Shown: positions 1-10,941, numbered from the stretch's first letter. The stretch is DNA of 64,000 nt from Vibrio cortegadensis (GCF_024347395.1 NZ_AP025472.1:1984001-2048000); one strand, 5' to 3'. Notes: generated by a model from the sequence alone, not told the origin. Translations and numbers: made by a program.

Positions 1-884
<884 letters not shown>

Positions 885-1577
885 ATGTCTTCTCGTTCTA
901 GAAGCGCAAATAATAATAATCGCACTTCAGATAAACCTTCTCATTTCAAACATAAAGCAGTAAATGGCGCGACATCTAAGCCATTCAAAAAGCGACCATC
1001 AAAATCTCATAGAGCAGACAAGAAACCTAGAATCGCAATTGAAGATAGAAAAGTCATCTTATTTAATAAGCCATTTGATGCCTTAAGTCAGTTTACTGAT
1101 GGTGATGGACGCAAGACACTTGCGGATTTCATCCCCATTAAAGATGTCTATGCTGCTGGTCGATTAGACCGTGACAGCGAAGGTTTACTGGTGTTGACCA
1201 ACGACGGTATTTATCAAGCGCAACTCACTCAGCCATCCTCTAAATCGCCAAAAACCTATTGGGTTCAGGTTGAAGGTGCGCCGCTTGAGGAAGATTTAGA
1301 AAAATTGAGAAGAGGTGTAGAGCTAAAAGATGGTATGACACTACCCGCTCAAGTTGAAGTGATGCAAGAACCTTCAGTGTGGGACAGAACGCCACCAGTG
1401 CGCTTTAGAGCGGCAATACCAACGACTTGGCTAGCTATTACTATCATTGAAGGCCGAAACCGACAGGTGCGTCGCATGACGGCTAATATCGGATTTCCGA
1501 CACTGCGTCTGATACGCTATTCGATGGGTGACATGAATGTGGGAGATTTGAAGCCAGGTGAATGGAAAGAGCTGTAA
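885..1577 (+). CDS. rluE: 23S rRNA pseudouridine synthase RluE
   Basis: RsuA/RluE-family enzyme that isomerises one uridine of 23S rRNA (U2457 in E. coli) to pseudouridine. The signature [17 protein letters not shown] is present with the catalytic Asp at about residue 95, followed by the C-terminal [10 protein letters not shown] motif. The 230-residue protein starts with a basic, low-complexity tail of about 50 residues ([10 protein letters not shown]..., KPFKKRPSK), as in other RluE proteins. The ATG at 885 has AAGG 8 bases upstream; a longer reading from TTG 783 lacks a ribosome-binding site and adds no family sequence. It converges on the UPF0319 gene over a strong hairpin. Confidence 0.93.
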   Translation: MSSRSRSANNNNRTSDKPSHFKHKAVNGATSKPFKKRPSKSHRADKKPRIAIEDRKVILFNKPFDALSQFTDGDGRKTLADFIPIKDVYAAGRLDRDSEGLLVLTNDGIYQAQLTQPSSKSPKTYWVQVEGAPLEEDLEKLRRGVELKDGMTLPAQVEVMQEPSVWDRTPPVRFRAAIPTTWLAITIIEGRNRQVRRMTANIGFPTLRLIRYSMGDMNVGDLKPGEWKEL

Positions 1578-1597
1578 TTAAAAGGTACCAAGAGGTT

Positions 1598-1631
1598 GTT
1601 CAAGCCCATTTAAGGTTTGATGGGCTTGAAC
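1598..1631. terminator. Hairpin between converging rluE and UPF0319 gene
   Basis: Perfect 12-bp stem (arms 1598-1609 and 1620-1631, GTTCAAGCCCAT and its complement) with a 10-base loop, 20 bases after the rluE stop and 9 before the end of the opposing gene. There is no long T run on either side, so it is a bidirectional stem rather than a textbook intrinsic terminator. Confidence 0.65.
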
Positions 1632-1640
1632 GAATTCATG

Positions 1641-2285
1641 TTATTCTTGGTCGATTAGCCATTTTCTAAACGTTTTACGCTCTTCAGGTGTCGCTCTTGA
1701 ATACCAAAGCTTCATTTGAAGGCTTGTTTCAGTTTCTACTGCAACTGTTTCAGGTTTAACAGTCGTTGACTCTTGTAGCTGTACCTGCTCAAGCTCTTTT
1801 TTCAGTGAGCGAATCTTACCTGATTCAAAAATTAAACCATGCGTTTGGTTATAACTTTTGACTAAGGCCGGAACATTAGAGTACGGGAATACATCACTTA
1901 TGGGAGGAAGCACAACTTGCTCACCCTGTGTAGACGCACCATCAATGATGAATTCAAAAATTGGCTGCTTATCTTCAACGCGTTGCTTTGTCTCGCTAAA
2001 AGTTTTCGATAATAACTGTATAGTGATATCACTGTTTTGTTCAGCTTTTACCACTGCAATATATGGTACTGAACTAAAATACTCGCGCTTACCTTTTTCA
2101 CTTAATCGCCCAGCAAACTCAACCACAAGTTGATTCTCACCGCCGATCAGTGAAATATTGTCTACATCTTCAACTTTTTCGCCATTTACAACCAATAAAT
2201 CAATCCCCGAATCTAAATTGATCGTAGCAGAAAAAGCTAAACTACTGGATAGCAACGTAATGCACGCAATAATGAACTTATTCAT
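1641..2285 (-). CDS. UPF0319 / DUF2057 (YccT-like) exported protein
   Basis: A 214-residue protein with a clear signal peptide (MNKFIIACITLLSSSLAFSA, cleavage after about residue 19), so probably periplasmic. It matches the DUF2057 family (E. coli YccT/CsgI): the run INLDSGIDLLVVNGEKVED followed by a GGENQLVVEF beta segment is the usual start of the mature domain. YccT is reported to inhibit curli synthesis in enterics; there are no curli genes here, so that role should not be carried over. The C-terminus has a helical KLWYSRATPEERKTFRKWLID segment. Ribosome-binding site GGGGAG sits just before ATG 2285. It lies downstream of a porin on the same strand, separated by that porin's terminator. 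Confidence 0.85.
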   Translation of the reverse strand: MNKFIIACITLLSSSLAFSATINLDSGIDLLVVNGEKVEDVDNISLIGGENQLVVEFAGRLSEKGKREYFSSVPYIAVVKAEQNSDITIQLLSKTFSETKQRVEDKQPIFEFIIDGASTQGEQVVLPPISDVFPYSNVPALVKSYNQTHGLIFESGKIRSLKKELEQVQLQESTTVKPETVAVETETSLQMKLWYSRATPEERKTFRKWLIDQE

Positions 2286-2302
2286 TGAACTCCCCTAGAA
2301 TT

Positions 2303-2332
2303 AAAAAAGCCAGCGTATCCACGCTGGCTTTT
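2303..2332 (-). terminator. Intrinsic terminator of porin gene
   Basis: An 11-bp GC-rich stem (arms 2321-2331 and 2306-2316, core GCCAGCGT) with a 4-base loop is followed in the reverse direction by six T residues. It begins 23 bases after the porin stop. Confidence 0.9.
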
Positions 2333-2354
2333 GACTATAACATGTAAACGCTAA

Positions 2355-3365
2355 TTAGAACGTGTAGTAAACACCAGCAGTTACTGTATCAGCATCATAT
2401 GTTTTAACATTGTTATCGTAATCAGCTGTTTGGTACTCAAGGAAACCAGTAACATTGCTAAGTACTTCGTAATCAGCACCAACAACAAGGTTAGTTGATT
2501 CTACATCAACGTCAGCACCTGTAGCTGTAATTTCATCAGCTTTTGCTAGTGAGTAAGTTGTATATAGACGTAGCTTCTCGATTTGGTAAGCAGCAGCGAA
2601 ACCTAAAGTATCACCAGACATTTTGTCAGCTGAATCCCAGTAACCGTAACCGTCATTACCTTCATATTCTGCATAAGTAAGCGCTAAGAATAGGTCACCA
2701 AATTGAGCAGAACCAGATACACCCATTACTGAGTAATCAATATCAGCAGCAGCATCACCAGTTAGGTAAGAAGCACCAATTGAGTAATCACCCATTGTGT
2801 AATCAGCAGATACACCGTAAGTGTTATCAACGTTTTCGTCAGCATCAGTGTTAACATCTGCAACAAGAACTAGGCCTTCAGCAGCTTTAATTTTGAATAC
2901 AGCACCGTGACCATCAGACTCTTTATGGTTACCACCAGTTGAGCCCATGTAGTTACCTTCGTTAGTGATATCGTCTTTTTGGATTGCATCCATAGACTCT
3001 GCTAAGTCACCAACTTCACCAAACGCTACACCCCAAACATCAGTTTTAACACCAACTAGAACATCATCAAATCGTGCAACGTTTTCTTTGTCAGCAATTT
3101 TAGTTGTTTCAATTTCAAAAGATGCAAAAGATGTTAGTGAGTCATTAATTTTATGCTCAGCATCTAATTGTATTTTACCCCAAGTAGAAATGTCAGCATC
3201 TGCTTTAGAAGTAGAACCATTAAAATTATCTTGCTCAGAAGTTGTTAAAAGAATATCAACTTCACCTTTAAGAGAAACTTTAGAGTTATCGCCAGAGTAA
3301 ATTTCTGCCGCGTTTACTGAACCAGCCGCTGCTACTACAGCTAATGCTAATAGAGTCTTTTTCAT
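2355..3365 (-). CDS. Outer-membrane porin, Gram-negative porin family
   Basis: 336-residue precursor with a signal peptide (MKKTLLALAVVAAAGSVNA, then AEIYSG), alternating beta-strand pattern throughout and the terminal aromatic signature YYTF that Bam recognises. It belongs to the porin family of Vibrio OmpU/OmpL-type trimeric channels (16 strands), which pass small hydrophilic solutes through the outer membrane. The sequence is acidic and Ser/Gly/Asp-rich, as usual for marine Vibrio porins. A long AT-rich leader region lies upstream. Which named porin it equals cannot be decided from sequence reading alone. A second, more classical porin lies at 56633-57664. Confidence 0.88.
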   Translation of the reverse strand: MKKTLLALAVVAAAGSVNAAEIYSGDNSKVSLKGEVDILLTTSEQDNFNGSTSKADADISTWGKIQLDAEHKINDSLTSFASFEIETTKIADKENVARFDDVLVGVKTDVWGVAFGEVGDLAESMDAIQKDDITNEGNYMGSTGGNHKESDGHGAVFKIKAAEGLVLVADVNTDADENVDNTYGVSADYTMGDYSIGASYLTGDAAADIDYSVMGVSGSAQFGDLFLALTYAEYEGNDGYGYWDSADKMSGDTLGFAAAYQIEKLRLYTTYSLAKADEITATGADVDVESTNLVVGADYEVLSNVTGFLEYQTADYDNNVKTYDADTVTAGVYYTF

Positions 3366-3873
3366 AATAATCCACTGCCTTTTCTATAATTGGGAAATCC
3401 TTGCCCGGTTCCCTTAGTTTGATAGCACTGACGTTTTCTATGTTGAAAACTTATCAGCACCTCTAAATTTCGAGGTCTAGATTGCAAAAGATTATTCTGC
3501 GTGTCAAATAACATAAAAAAATATTAACACCTCAAGCAAACCCTTAAAAATCAATGCCTTATGGTTTTATATTCACATTTCCGACTAATATCTCACCAAA
3601 AACATAAAAAATCAAAATAAATAAAATAACAACAATTTGAAATTAAAGACTACAAATTAACTAAAAAACACAGCCAAACAGAACATAAAACCACATAAAG
3701 CACCAATTTAAGGCTTTATATATTTCACCATATGAATTAATGTCAGTTTCCTAAAGGTTCAGTTTTTTTTTGTGAACAAGATCCATCTTTGCCTAAAAAG
3801 CAGACCATTTTGGTAAAAAAGAAAAGCTTAGCAAGATGTGCTACCATCCATTTCCCGTTAAGCAGGTCACAAT
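3366..3873. other. Divergent AT-rich intergenic region porin / dinG
   Basis: 508 bases without a gene. Near the porin side a short inverted repeat ACCTC...GAGGT occurs at 3459-3476. The middle (about 3510-3760) is extremely A/T-rich with homopolymer runs, which is common upstream of strongly regulated porins and could bind H-NS-like proteins (inference). The dinG side carries the weak ribosome-binding site AGG 10 bases before ATG 3874. I found no LexA-type CTGT-N8-ACAG box. Confidence 0.5.
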
Positions 3874-5949
3874 ATGTCTACTAGTAAAATCCAACAATCC
3901 ATTCGCAAGAGTTATCAAAACCTCCAATTTCAACTGGAAAACTTTGTCCCTCGCCGCGCTCAAAATTATCTCGTTGCGGAAATAACAAAAACGCTTTGTG
4001 GGCAATACCATAAAAAAAACCGTCTTATTGTTGCCGAAGCAGGGACTGGTATTGGTAAATCGCTCGCCTATCTAATGGCGGCCATTCCTGTTGCCGTAGT
4101 CAATAATCGGAAAATAGTGATATCAACAGCGACGGTTGCACTGCAAGAACAGCTCGTGAATAAAGACCTACCTCTATATAGAAGGATCACCGATCGCGAG
4201 TTCTCTTTTATATTGGCGAAAGGTCGTCAACGCTACTGCTGTGCAGAGAAGCTTGCTGCGGCTTGTGGGGCAGATGAAGGTCAGGTGGCGATGTTTGAGA
4301 CTAAACCACAAAAAAAAGATATCGAACTTTTACAAACCATGCATAAAAGCCTGACTCAAGGAAAATGGGATGGGGATCGAGACTCATGGCCTAAATCTTT
4401 CAAAGACGACATCTGGCAACTTATTGTTAGTGATAAGCACAGTTGCAATAACAGCATGCCTTCACACCGTGACTGTCCTTTTCAAAAAGCACGTTCTGAG
4501 TTAGATAAAGCGGACGTCATCATCGCTAATCACAGTCTGGTTATGGCTGATGCAGATTTAGGTGGCGGTGTCATACTCCCAGAACCTGAAGATACCATTT
4601 ATATTTTCGATGAGGCTCATCACCTTCCACATGTTGCACGAGATCACTCATCCGCTGCCACTAGCCTAAAAGGTGCTGCTAGCTGGCTAGAGAAGTTAAA
4701 TCAATCTATTTCTAAGTTCTCTGCTCTTGCAGAAGAGAAACGAGTCAGCCGCTTTAGAAATGAACTGCAAGACTCAGTACAGCAACTGGTTCCAAGCTTG
4801 AGTCAACTATGCCAGCAATTTGATGCATCGCATTTTGAAGATAAGCGCTACCGATTTGAACATGGTGAACTGCCTGAATGGTTAGAAAATCAATCTAAAG
4901 AGCTAAAAACGATCAGCAAGAAGGGAAGCGTAGCGGTTGCTAAGATTGCCGATCTTATAGCAGAGCGCGTTAAAGATGGTGAAATATCCTCTCGCCTTGC
5001 GGAACCTGCTCTTGCTGAATTAGGTTTCTACGTTCAAAGAATGGAAAACTTAGCTCAAGTGTGGAACCTGATGGCTGAACCAAAACGAGAGAAAGGAGCT
5101 CCTCTCGCCCGCTGGTTAGAACTTAGCCCAGATAGAGAGGGCGACTTTATCGTCAATGTTTCCCCTTTAGAAGTCGGCTGGCAACTCGACCAACAGATTT
5201 GGAGTCGTTGTATTGGTGCCGTTTTAGTCTCTGCGACCATGAGAGCACTCAACTCTTTTACCTTTTTCTGCCATCAAGCCGGGATCAGCGAAAAAGCTGA
5301 GAATGGAACACAGTTCCTCGCATTAGCTTCGCCTTTTGATTATGAAAACCAGGCGGAACTCATTGTGCCAGCGGTCAAATATGAACCTCAAGCGCCTCAG
5401 TTTACCGATCACTTAATCGAAATTTTGCCTGATTTGATTGAAGATAAAAAAGCGAACTTAATTTTGTTTTCGTCCTACTGGCAGATGAATCAAGTAGCCG
5501 AAGCTCTATCCACAGATTTCGTTAAAAGAGGTTGGGCACTGCAAATTCAAGGTGATAGCTCACGCGGGGAAATTCTAAAAAAACATAAAACACTCGTTCA
5601 ATGTCAGAAAACAAGCATTCTGTTTGGCACTGGTAGCTTTTCTGAAGGATTAGACCTGCCGGGAGATTTACTTGAGAACTTAATCATCACTAAAATACCA
5701 TTTGGTGTACCAACATCACCTGTTGAGCAAGCTCATTCTGAATATATTCAGTCCCGAGGTGGTAACCCATTCATGCAAATTACCGTTCCTGAGGCGAGTA
5801 AAAAGCTCATCCAATCTGTAGGACGTTTGCTGCGTAAAGAGAGAGATTCTGGTAAAGTCGTCATCCTTGATCGTCGTATCGTGACCAAACGCTACGGCAA
5901 ATCACTTTTGGATTCGCTTCCACCTTTTAAAAGAACGATTAAATATTAG
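3874..5949 (+). CDS. dinG: ATP-dependent DNA helicase DinG
   Basis: 691-residue superfamily 2 XPD-like 5'-3' helicase that resolves R-loops and other structures during replication stress. Walker A is GTGIGKS near residue 57; the Walker B/DEAH box is IFDEAHH near 245; the C-terminal helicase motifs FGTGSFSEGLDLPG and QSVGRLLRKERD are present. DinG holds a 4Fe-4S cluster on four cysteines. Here cysteines fall at 122, 123, 131, 191 and 201, and the middle member of the usual C-x4-C-x5-C trio appears to be missing (see findings). First gene of a forward cluster; 69 bases to the next gene without an obvious terminator. Confidence 0.95.
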   Translation: MSTSKIQQSIRKSYQNLQFQLENFVPRRAQNYLVAEITKTLCGQYHKKNRLIVAEAGTGIGKSLAYLMAAIPVAVVNNRKIVISTATVALQEQLVNKDLPLYRRITDREFSFILAKGRQRYCCAEKLAAACGADEGQVAMFETKPQKKDIELLQTMHKSLTQGKWDGDRDSWPKSFKDDIWQLIVSDKHSCNNSMPSHRDCPFQKARSELDKADVIIANHSLVMADADLGGGVILPEPEDTIYIFDEAHHLPHVARDHSSAATSLKGAASWLEKLNQSISKFSALAEEKRVSRFRNELQDSVQQLVPSLSQLCQQFDASHFEDKRYRFEHGELPEWLENQSKELKTISKKGSVAVAKIADLIAERVKDGEISSRLAEPALAELGFYVQRMENLAQVWNLMAEPKREKGAPLARWLELSPDREGDFIVNVSPLEVGWQLDQQIWSRCIGAVLVSATMRALNSFTFFCHQAGISEKAENGTQFLALASPFDYENQAELIVPAVKYEPQAPQFTDHLIEILPDLIEDKKANLILFSSYWQMNQVAEALSTDFVKRGWALQIQGDSSRGEILKKHKTLVQCQKTSILFGTGSFSEGLDLPGDLLENLIITKIPFGVPTSPVEQAHSEYIQSRGGNPFMQITVPEASKKLIQSVGRLLRKERDSGKVVILDRRIVTKRYGKSLLDSLPPFKRTIKY

Positions 5950-6018
5950 AACGGCAAGCAATATACGCACATGAGCCATTAGGTTTAGTGAGTATTAAAG
6001 TGCCTCATTAGGAATTAT

Positions 6019-6798
6019 ATGGAATTTGTTGAACCGACGATGTTGGTTGTTTTAGCACTTGTGGCTTTCGTTGCGGGATTTATCGATGCGGTTGCTGGTG
6101 GCGGCGGGATGTTAACCGTTCCGGCTTTGCTATCCATTGGCTTACCACCTCATATTGTATTAGGCACAAATAAATTAGCCGCAACGTTTGCTTCTTTTAC
6201 GGCTGCGGTAACGTATTACAAAAAACGACTATTTAAACCAGAATGCTGGCGGAATGCGTTCATCTCAACTCTTATTGGAGCCATTATTGGTACGTTAGTC
6301 GTTGATGCGATCAGCACAGAATGGTTGGAGAAAGTGCTGCCACTGATTATTTTAGCTACGGCTATCTATACTATTTTCCAAAAAACACCGACTGCCAGCC
6401 AGAATGTCACTCCGACACCATGCTCTAAACTAAAAAAGAAACAGGTATTTCAAGGCTTAACACTAGGGTTTTATGATGGAGTCGCTGGGCCTGGTACAGG
6501 TGCTTTTTGGACGGTGAGTTCAATGGCGCTATACAAACTGAATATTTTGCTGGCTTCTGGTCTTGCAAAAGCGATGAACTTTACCAGCAATATTACCTCT
6601 CTGGTCACTTTCGCTATACTTGGACATATCGATTGGGTACTTGGCTTAACCATGGGTGTTTGTCTGATGGCCGGAGCATTCGTGGGGGCTCACTCTGCCA
6701 TTCGATTCGGCGCTAAATTCATTCGTCCTGTGTTCATCACAGTCGTGAGCGTATTAGCGGTTAAGCTGGCTTACAATGCGTGGTTCGTGAATCTATGA
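6019..6798 (+). CDS. yfcA: TSUP-family (TauE/SafE) membrane permease, YfcA-like
   Basis: 259-residue inner-membrane protein with about seven to eight hydrophobic segments. The family signature near the start, FVAGFIDAVAGGGGMLTVPALL, and the repeat of that motif in the second half, GFYDGVAGPGTGAFW, show the internal duplication typical of TauE/SafE permeases. Family members export sulfite, sulfoacetate or related small anions; the substrate of YfcA proteins is not established. The stop overlaps the priC start by four bases (ATGA), indicating translational coupling with the replication-restart gene although no functional link is obvious. Confidence 0.9.
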   Translation: MEFVEPTMLVVLALVAFVAGFIDAVAGGGGMLTVPALLSIGLPPHIVLGTNKLAATFASFTAAVTYYKKRLFKPECWRNAFISTLIGAIIGTLVVDAISTEWLEKVLPLIILATAIYTIFQKTPTASQNVTPTPCSKLKKKQVFQGLTLGFYDGVAGPGTGAFWTVSSMALYKLNILLASGLAKAMNFTSNITSLVTFAILGHIDWVLGLTMGVCLMAGAFVGAHSAIRFGAKFIRPVFITVVSVLAVKLAYNAWFVNL

Positions 6799-7343
6799 AC
6801 AATTTCTCTCAATTAGCCACTATTCTTGATGATTTATCCAAACAGGCTGCGCAGCTTGATCGTCGCAGAGGCGAGCATCATCTCCCTCTATTTGATGAGC
6901 ATCTATTTCATGGCAAAGCTCGCTTGATCGTACCCTGTGTACAAGAAGCAAAAAGTACTTATGAGAGCATCGTTAGAGAAAAGAAACACAACCGATTAAC
7001 ACCAGCACGCGCAGAATATCTTACCGAGCTATTATTAGCTCAAATTGGCGCGATTCAGCGTGAGCTTTCCACTCAAAAAATTCGGAAAGGCGAGATCAAA
7101 CACAGCAGCTATTATCGAAAGCCCATTAATGAGCTGTATCAAGAGCTGGCACAACATCAAGAGTGGACTCGCCGCCTCAAAGAAATGGTGATAGAAAAAG
7201 AGCAAGAATTGAAAAATGCCCCCTCTTTTTATCAACAGCAAACCCAAAAAACCTTATTGGCGACTGAGCAACGTTTAAAGCGCTGTGAAGAAGCAATGTT
7301 AAAAATTGAAAAACAAATTACGTTTCGTGAAAAGAATCAATAA
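6795..7343 (+). CDS. priC: Primosomal replication protein PriC
   Basis: 182-residue, highly charged, mostly helical protein matching PriC, which loads DnaB at stalled forks in the PriA-independent restart route and binds SSB. Family features are the LTPARAEYLTELLLAQIGAIQRELS segment and the following SSYYRKPINELYQELAQHQEWTRRL. The ATG at 6795 overlaps the yfcA stop (ATGA); a GTG 15 bases upstream is inside yfcA and less likely. The next gene, rsmS, starts two bases after the stop, the same pairing as priC-ybaM in enterics. Confidence 0.93.
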   Translation: MNNFSQLATILDDLSKQAAQLDRRRGEHHLPLFDEHLFHGKARLIVPCVQEAKSTYESIVREKKHNRLTPARAEYLTELLLAQIGAIQRELSTQKIRKGEIKHSSYYRKPINELYQELAQHQEWTRRLKEMVIEKEQELKNAPSFYQQQTQKTLLATEQRLKRCEEAMLKIEKQITFREKNQ

Positions 7344-7345
7344 TT

Positions 7346-7501
7346 ATGACTCAACAAACACTTGAACAAGCACCTGAAGAAGTTAAATTGGCCGTCGACC
7401 TCATCTGTTTACTCGAACAAAATGACATCGACCCTCAGGTTGCTATTGAAGCGCTTAAAATTGTCAAATCTGACTGTGAAGCCAAATTAAAGAAAGCTTA
7501 A
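7346..7501 (+). CDS. rsmS: Small protein RsmS (YbaM, DUF2496)
   Basis: A 51-residue ORF starting MTQQTLEQAPEEVKLAVDLI and ending CEAKLKKA. It matches the DUF2496 family (E. coli YbaM; RsmS in Pectobacterium, where it is described as a pleiotropic regulator of exoenzymes and virulence). It is predicted to be a helical cytoplasmic protein with no membrane segment. It starts two bases after the priC stop and ends 34 bases before roxA, so it is almost certainly co-transcribed with both. The priC-rsmS adjacency is conserved in gamma-proteobacteria, which supports a protein this short. Confidence 0.9.
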   Translation: MTQQTLEQAPEEVKLAVDLICLLEQNDIDPQVAIEALKIVKSDCEAKLKKA

Positions 7502-7535
7502 CCCTCCCCCTATATCATTAAATCAAGGCTGTAAA

Positions 7536-8678
7536 ATGTACCAACTGACTGTGTCTCTCGATGAGTTTCTTGCCGAATATTGGCAGAAAAAACCAATCAT
7601 CATCAAGGGGGGATTCAAAAACTTTGAAGACCCAATTAGCCCCGATGAGATTGCAGGGTTAGCCATGGAAGAGGACGTTGATTCACGCTTTGTTTCCAAC
7701 TTAAACGACCAGTGGGTAGCCGAGCATGGCCCGTTTTCCGCTGATAAATTCGAATCGTTAGGCGAAACCAATTGGTCTTTCATTATACAAGCAGCCAATC
7801 ATTGGCACTCAGGCGCGGCTCAGTTAGTCGAACCTTTTCTAGGCATGCCTAATTGGTTGTTCGATGATTTAATGATCAGCTACTCAGTAAAAGATGGCGG
7901 TGTCGGCCCACATATCGACCAATACGATGTCTTTATCATTCAGGGGAGCGGTCAGCGTCACTGGCGTGTTGGAGCACTTGACGAAGGTCAATACAAGGAG
8001 ACCAGTCGCCACGTTGCACTGAGACAAATTGAGGGCTTTGAGCCCATTATTGATGATATTCTAGAACCTGGCGACATCCTCTATATTCCACCAGGCTTCC
8101 CACATGATGGTTATGCACTAGAGCCATCAATGAGCTACTCTGTCGGCTTCCGTTCACCAAAGGAACAAGAGCTGATTAGTAATTTTGCCGATTACGTATT
8201 AGCACATGATATGGGCGATGTGCATATGCATAACCCCGCTCTGACGACGCAAGATGGAAACGGAAAGATCCAAACGTCTGATTTACAGCATTTAACGACT
8301 ATGTTGAACTCTAGCTTGCAAAACCCAGAGATCATTCAAGATTTTATGGGCTGTATGTTAAGCCAATCTCGCCATCAACTTGATATTGTCGCTCCAGAGC
8401 AATTATGGACAGCGGAAGAAGTGCAACTGCACATCATGAATGGTGGTGTCATTAACCGAGTAGCAGGCTTACGCGCGTTATATCATGAGCAAGACAGCGG
8501 TATTGCTTACATCAATGGCGAAGTGATCAAAGTTGCCGAGCAAGATAAAGCGATCATAACGCTGCTTTGCGATCAAGATTGGTTAGCAATAGAGAATCTC
8601 GGCCAAGAAATCAGCTCTGCGAACGTGGCGCTCATCTGTGAACTGGTCAATAAAGGTTACTGGTTCATCGAAGAGTAA
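7536..8678 (+). CDS. roxA: Ribosomal protein L16 arginine 3-hydroxylase (YcfD/RoxA), JmjC cupin
   Basis: 380-residue 2-oxoglutarate/Fe(II) oxygenase. The HxD iron motif is at H126-x-D128 (GPHIDQYDVF) and the distal His at about 190 (PPGFPHDGY). The double-stranded beta-helix core is followed by a dimerisation region and a C-terminal winged-helix-like domain, the layout of E. coli YcfD, which hydroxylates an arginine of L16 in an oxygen-dependent way. It follows rsmS by 34 bases and is the last gene of the dinG-yfcA-priC-rsmS-roxA run, ending at a bidirectional terminator. Confidence 0.93.
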   Translation: MYQLTVSLDEFLAEYWQKKPIIIKGGFKNFEDPISPDEIAGLAMEEDVDSRFVSNLNDQWVAEHGPFSADKFESLGETNWSFIIQAANHWHSGAAQLVEPFLGMPNWLFDDLMISYSVKDGGVGPHIDQYDVFIIQGSGQRHWRVGALDEGQYKETSRHVALRQIEGFEPIIDDILEPGDILYIPPGFPHDGYALEPSMSYSVGFRSPKEQELISNFADYVLAHDMGDVHMHNPALTTQDGNGKIQTSDLQHLTTMLNSSLQNPEIIQDFMGCMLSQSRHQLDIVAPEQLWTAEEVQLHIMNGGVINRVAGLRALYHEQDSGIAYINGEVIKVAEQDKAIITLLCDQDWLAIENLGQEISSANVALICELVNKGYWFIEE

Positions 8679-8762
8679 TTCTCAGCAGTTATGAGTAACC
8701 TTAACCAGCCATAGGTAATTCTCGCGTTGGTATTAACGAGAATACTCAATATTTAAACCATT

Positions 8763-8790
8763 AAAAAAGGAGCTGAATTCAGCTCCTTTT
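8763..8790. terminator. Bidirectional terminator between roxA and chemoreceptor gene
   Basis: A 26-base perfect palindrome (8765-8790) built around GAATTC with A-rich left and T-rich right flanks, so it can terminate roxA transcription rightward and the chemoreceptor gene leftward. Confidence 0.85.
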
Positions 8791-8823
8791 GTTCAATCAT
8801 TGCTCTTAAGGATCAAAATAAGA

Positions 8824-10941
8824 TCACACTTTAAACTGGTCCACCAGCGTTTGCTGGGTTGAAGAAAAGTCACTGATTTGATTTGCCACTCTTTCCGAGG
8901 CTTCAGCTTGCTCTAAAATTCTTGCACTTAAATCACGAATATTAGACACATTTTGGTTAACTTCGCCAGACACAGACTGCTGCTCTTCTGCTGCTCGAAC
9001 TATTTGGCTATTCATATCACTAATTGCTGCGATAGACTCAAATATAGCACTTAACTCAGCCACTGCTTCTTGTACATGAAGCGCAGTACCATTCGCTAAG
9101 TCGTTACCTTCTTGAATCGCTTCAACCACATCTTCAGTTCCCTGCTGGACTTTTTGAATCACACCACGAATTTCGCCTACCGATGCTTGTGTTCTACTGG
9201 CCAGATTACGCACTTCGTCTGCAACTACAGCAAAGCCTCTTCCCTGTTCACCTGCTCTAGCGGCTTCAATAGCGGCATTAAGCGCAAGCAAGTTAGTCTG
9301 CTCTGATATTCCCTCGATCACAGCGAGAATTTCTGTAATGTTACTATTATTTTTAGCCAACTCTTCTACCACAGGCACAGCGCTTGTCATTCGATCAACT
9401 AACTTAACCATCTCAGAAGAGGAGAGTTCGATCACTTGCTGCCCTTTACTTGCAGACTCATTGGCCAAATGCGCGGCTTTCACTGCTGTTTCTGCATTTT
9501 GAACCACTAAACTTGCGGTTTGAGTCATCTCTTCAGATGCAGTTGCAACAAGATCAACCTCTCTAAATTGAGCGTCACTGCTTCCGCGAGTTTCGGTCGC
9601 AGCCAGTTTCGCCTGATCGGTCGTACCCACAATTTGGCTGGTCGTTTGCACCACTTGCTTTATCGTATTCTGAAGCTTATCTAAAAACAGATTGAAACCT
9701 TCGGCTAATTGCCCTATTTCATCCTTTGTTGACACTGGGATCCTCTGAGTCAGATCCCCTTCTCCCGACGCGATGTCTTGCAACCTTGCCACCATCAGCC
9801 TAATTGGCTTAACAATGCTTAACGACGCCAGCGCAATCACCACCAATCCAAAAATGACAAAAAGAGCGCCAGCAAACAATTCCGTTTTTACACCTTGTTC
9901 CACTTGTTCTGTGATCACTTGGTCAAGCAGATCCGCATCGGCTAATACGCTATCCCGTGGCATTTCAAAAACCACACCCCACGTTTGGTTGGCAACTTTA
10001 ACTGGGGAGAAGACAATCAGTTGCTCACCTGAAGTGCTCCATTTCGTTTGAACTTTCTCACTAAATAGCAGATCGGTTACGTCATCACGTGAGAGGTTTT
10101 CATTTTCAAAAATAGAACCAACATTTACCGTTCGATCATCTGAAGCGATGACACTTCCATCAAGGCTAATAATTGAGACTTTCCCGCTTCCATTAAATAG
10201 GCTTGAATCTGAAGCGGTTGCAACATTGGCAAGACCATCGAGCTTTAAATCAATCCCCATGAAACCTATCGATTCACCATCAACTTTAATCGGAACAGAA
10301 ATAGAAGATGTCAGAAATTGGCCGTTATCTTTCTTAACAAACCGTGGCGTGGTCACGCACGTTTCACCACTTGCTACCGGGCAAAAAAAGCGTTCACTAT
10401 TACTTGGCTCTTTTAATGTCTGTTCACTAAGGACATTAGCTAAAATATTCTCCCCATTTTCTGAAACGATCCAATATGGGGCAAAGCGGCCAATATCATT
10501 TGATCCAACGTAATCAGCATCGGTGTAATTAGAGTCCTCACCATCTAATGAGTCGGGGTTAAAGACCAAATAAGCTCCCTGAATGGCGTCAAACTCCGAG
10601 ACCGATTGACGAACCATCTCGTCGAGTGCCGTTCGAAGCTCCTCACTCGCTGTAAAGTTATCTTCTGCATTACGCTTTAGAAACAAGGCGGTAGACGCGA
10701 GCATTTCAGCACGATGCACCGCTTCAACTAAATAGGCCTGAACTTCTGTCGCATTTAATTGAGCACGGTTCTCCAGAAGTTGCTGAGATTTATTGATCAC
10801 AGACTCTGAACTTTGAGATTTAATGATTTTCTGATTGTTGACAGCGTTATAGACCGAAAAGCCGATAAGGGATAGAGAAGTAACCAACAAGCAGCATCCT
10901 GCTAATAAAGTTATCTTCCACTGAACAGATAGGGTTCGCAT
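8824..10941 (-). CDS. Methyl-accepting chemotaxis protein with dCache-type sensor
   Basis: 705-residue chemoreceptor. Layout: N-terminal membrane segment at about 9-31, a periplasmic domain of about 310 residues of the double-Cache type ([57 protein letters not shown]), a second membrane segment at about 355-378, HAMP, and the cytoplasmic signalling hairpin [24 protein letters not shown]. dCache domains usually bind amino acids or other small ligands; the ligand is not predictable here. No pentapeptide CheR tether is seen at the C-terminus (ends TLVDQFKV). It is a single-gene unit ending at a shared terminator. Confidence 0.95.
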   Translation of the reverse strand: MRTLSVQWKITLLAGCCLLVTSLSLIGFSVYNAVNNQKIIKSQSSESVINKSQQLLENRAQLNATEVQAYLVEAVHRAEMLASTALFLKRNAEDNFTASEELRTALDEMVRQSVSEFDAIQGAYLVFNPDSLDGEDSNYTDADYVGSNDIGRFAPYWIVSENGENILANVLSEQTLKEPSNSERFFCPVASGETCVTTPRFVKKDNGQFLTSSISVPIKVDGESIGFMGIDLKLDGLANVATASDSSLFNGSGKVSIISLDGSVIASDDRTVNVGSIFENENLSRDDVTDLLFSEKVQTKWSTSGEQLIVFSPVKVANQTWGVVFEMPRDSVLADADLLDQVITEQVEQGVKTELFAGALFVIFGLVVIALASLSIVKPIRLMVARLQDIASGEGDLTQRIPVSTKDEIGQLAEGFNLFLDKLQNTIKQVVQTTSQIVGTTDQAKLAATETRGSSDAQFREVDLVATASEEMTQTASLVVQNAETAVKAAHLANESASKGQQVIELSSSEMVKLVDRMTSAVPVVEELAKNNSNITEILAVIEGISEQTNLLALNAAIEAARAGEQGRGFAVVADEVRNLASRTQASVGEIRGVIQKVQQGTEDVVEAIQEGNDLANGTALHVQEAVAELSAIFESIAAISDMNSQIVRAAEEQQSVSGEVNQNVSNIRDLSARILEQAEASERVANQISDFSSTQQTLVDQFKV

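Noticed and set aside
3774..3873. LexA box upstream of dinG
   Set aside because: dinG is LexA-regulated in E. coli, but I found no CTGT-N8-ACAG in this stretch.
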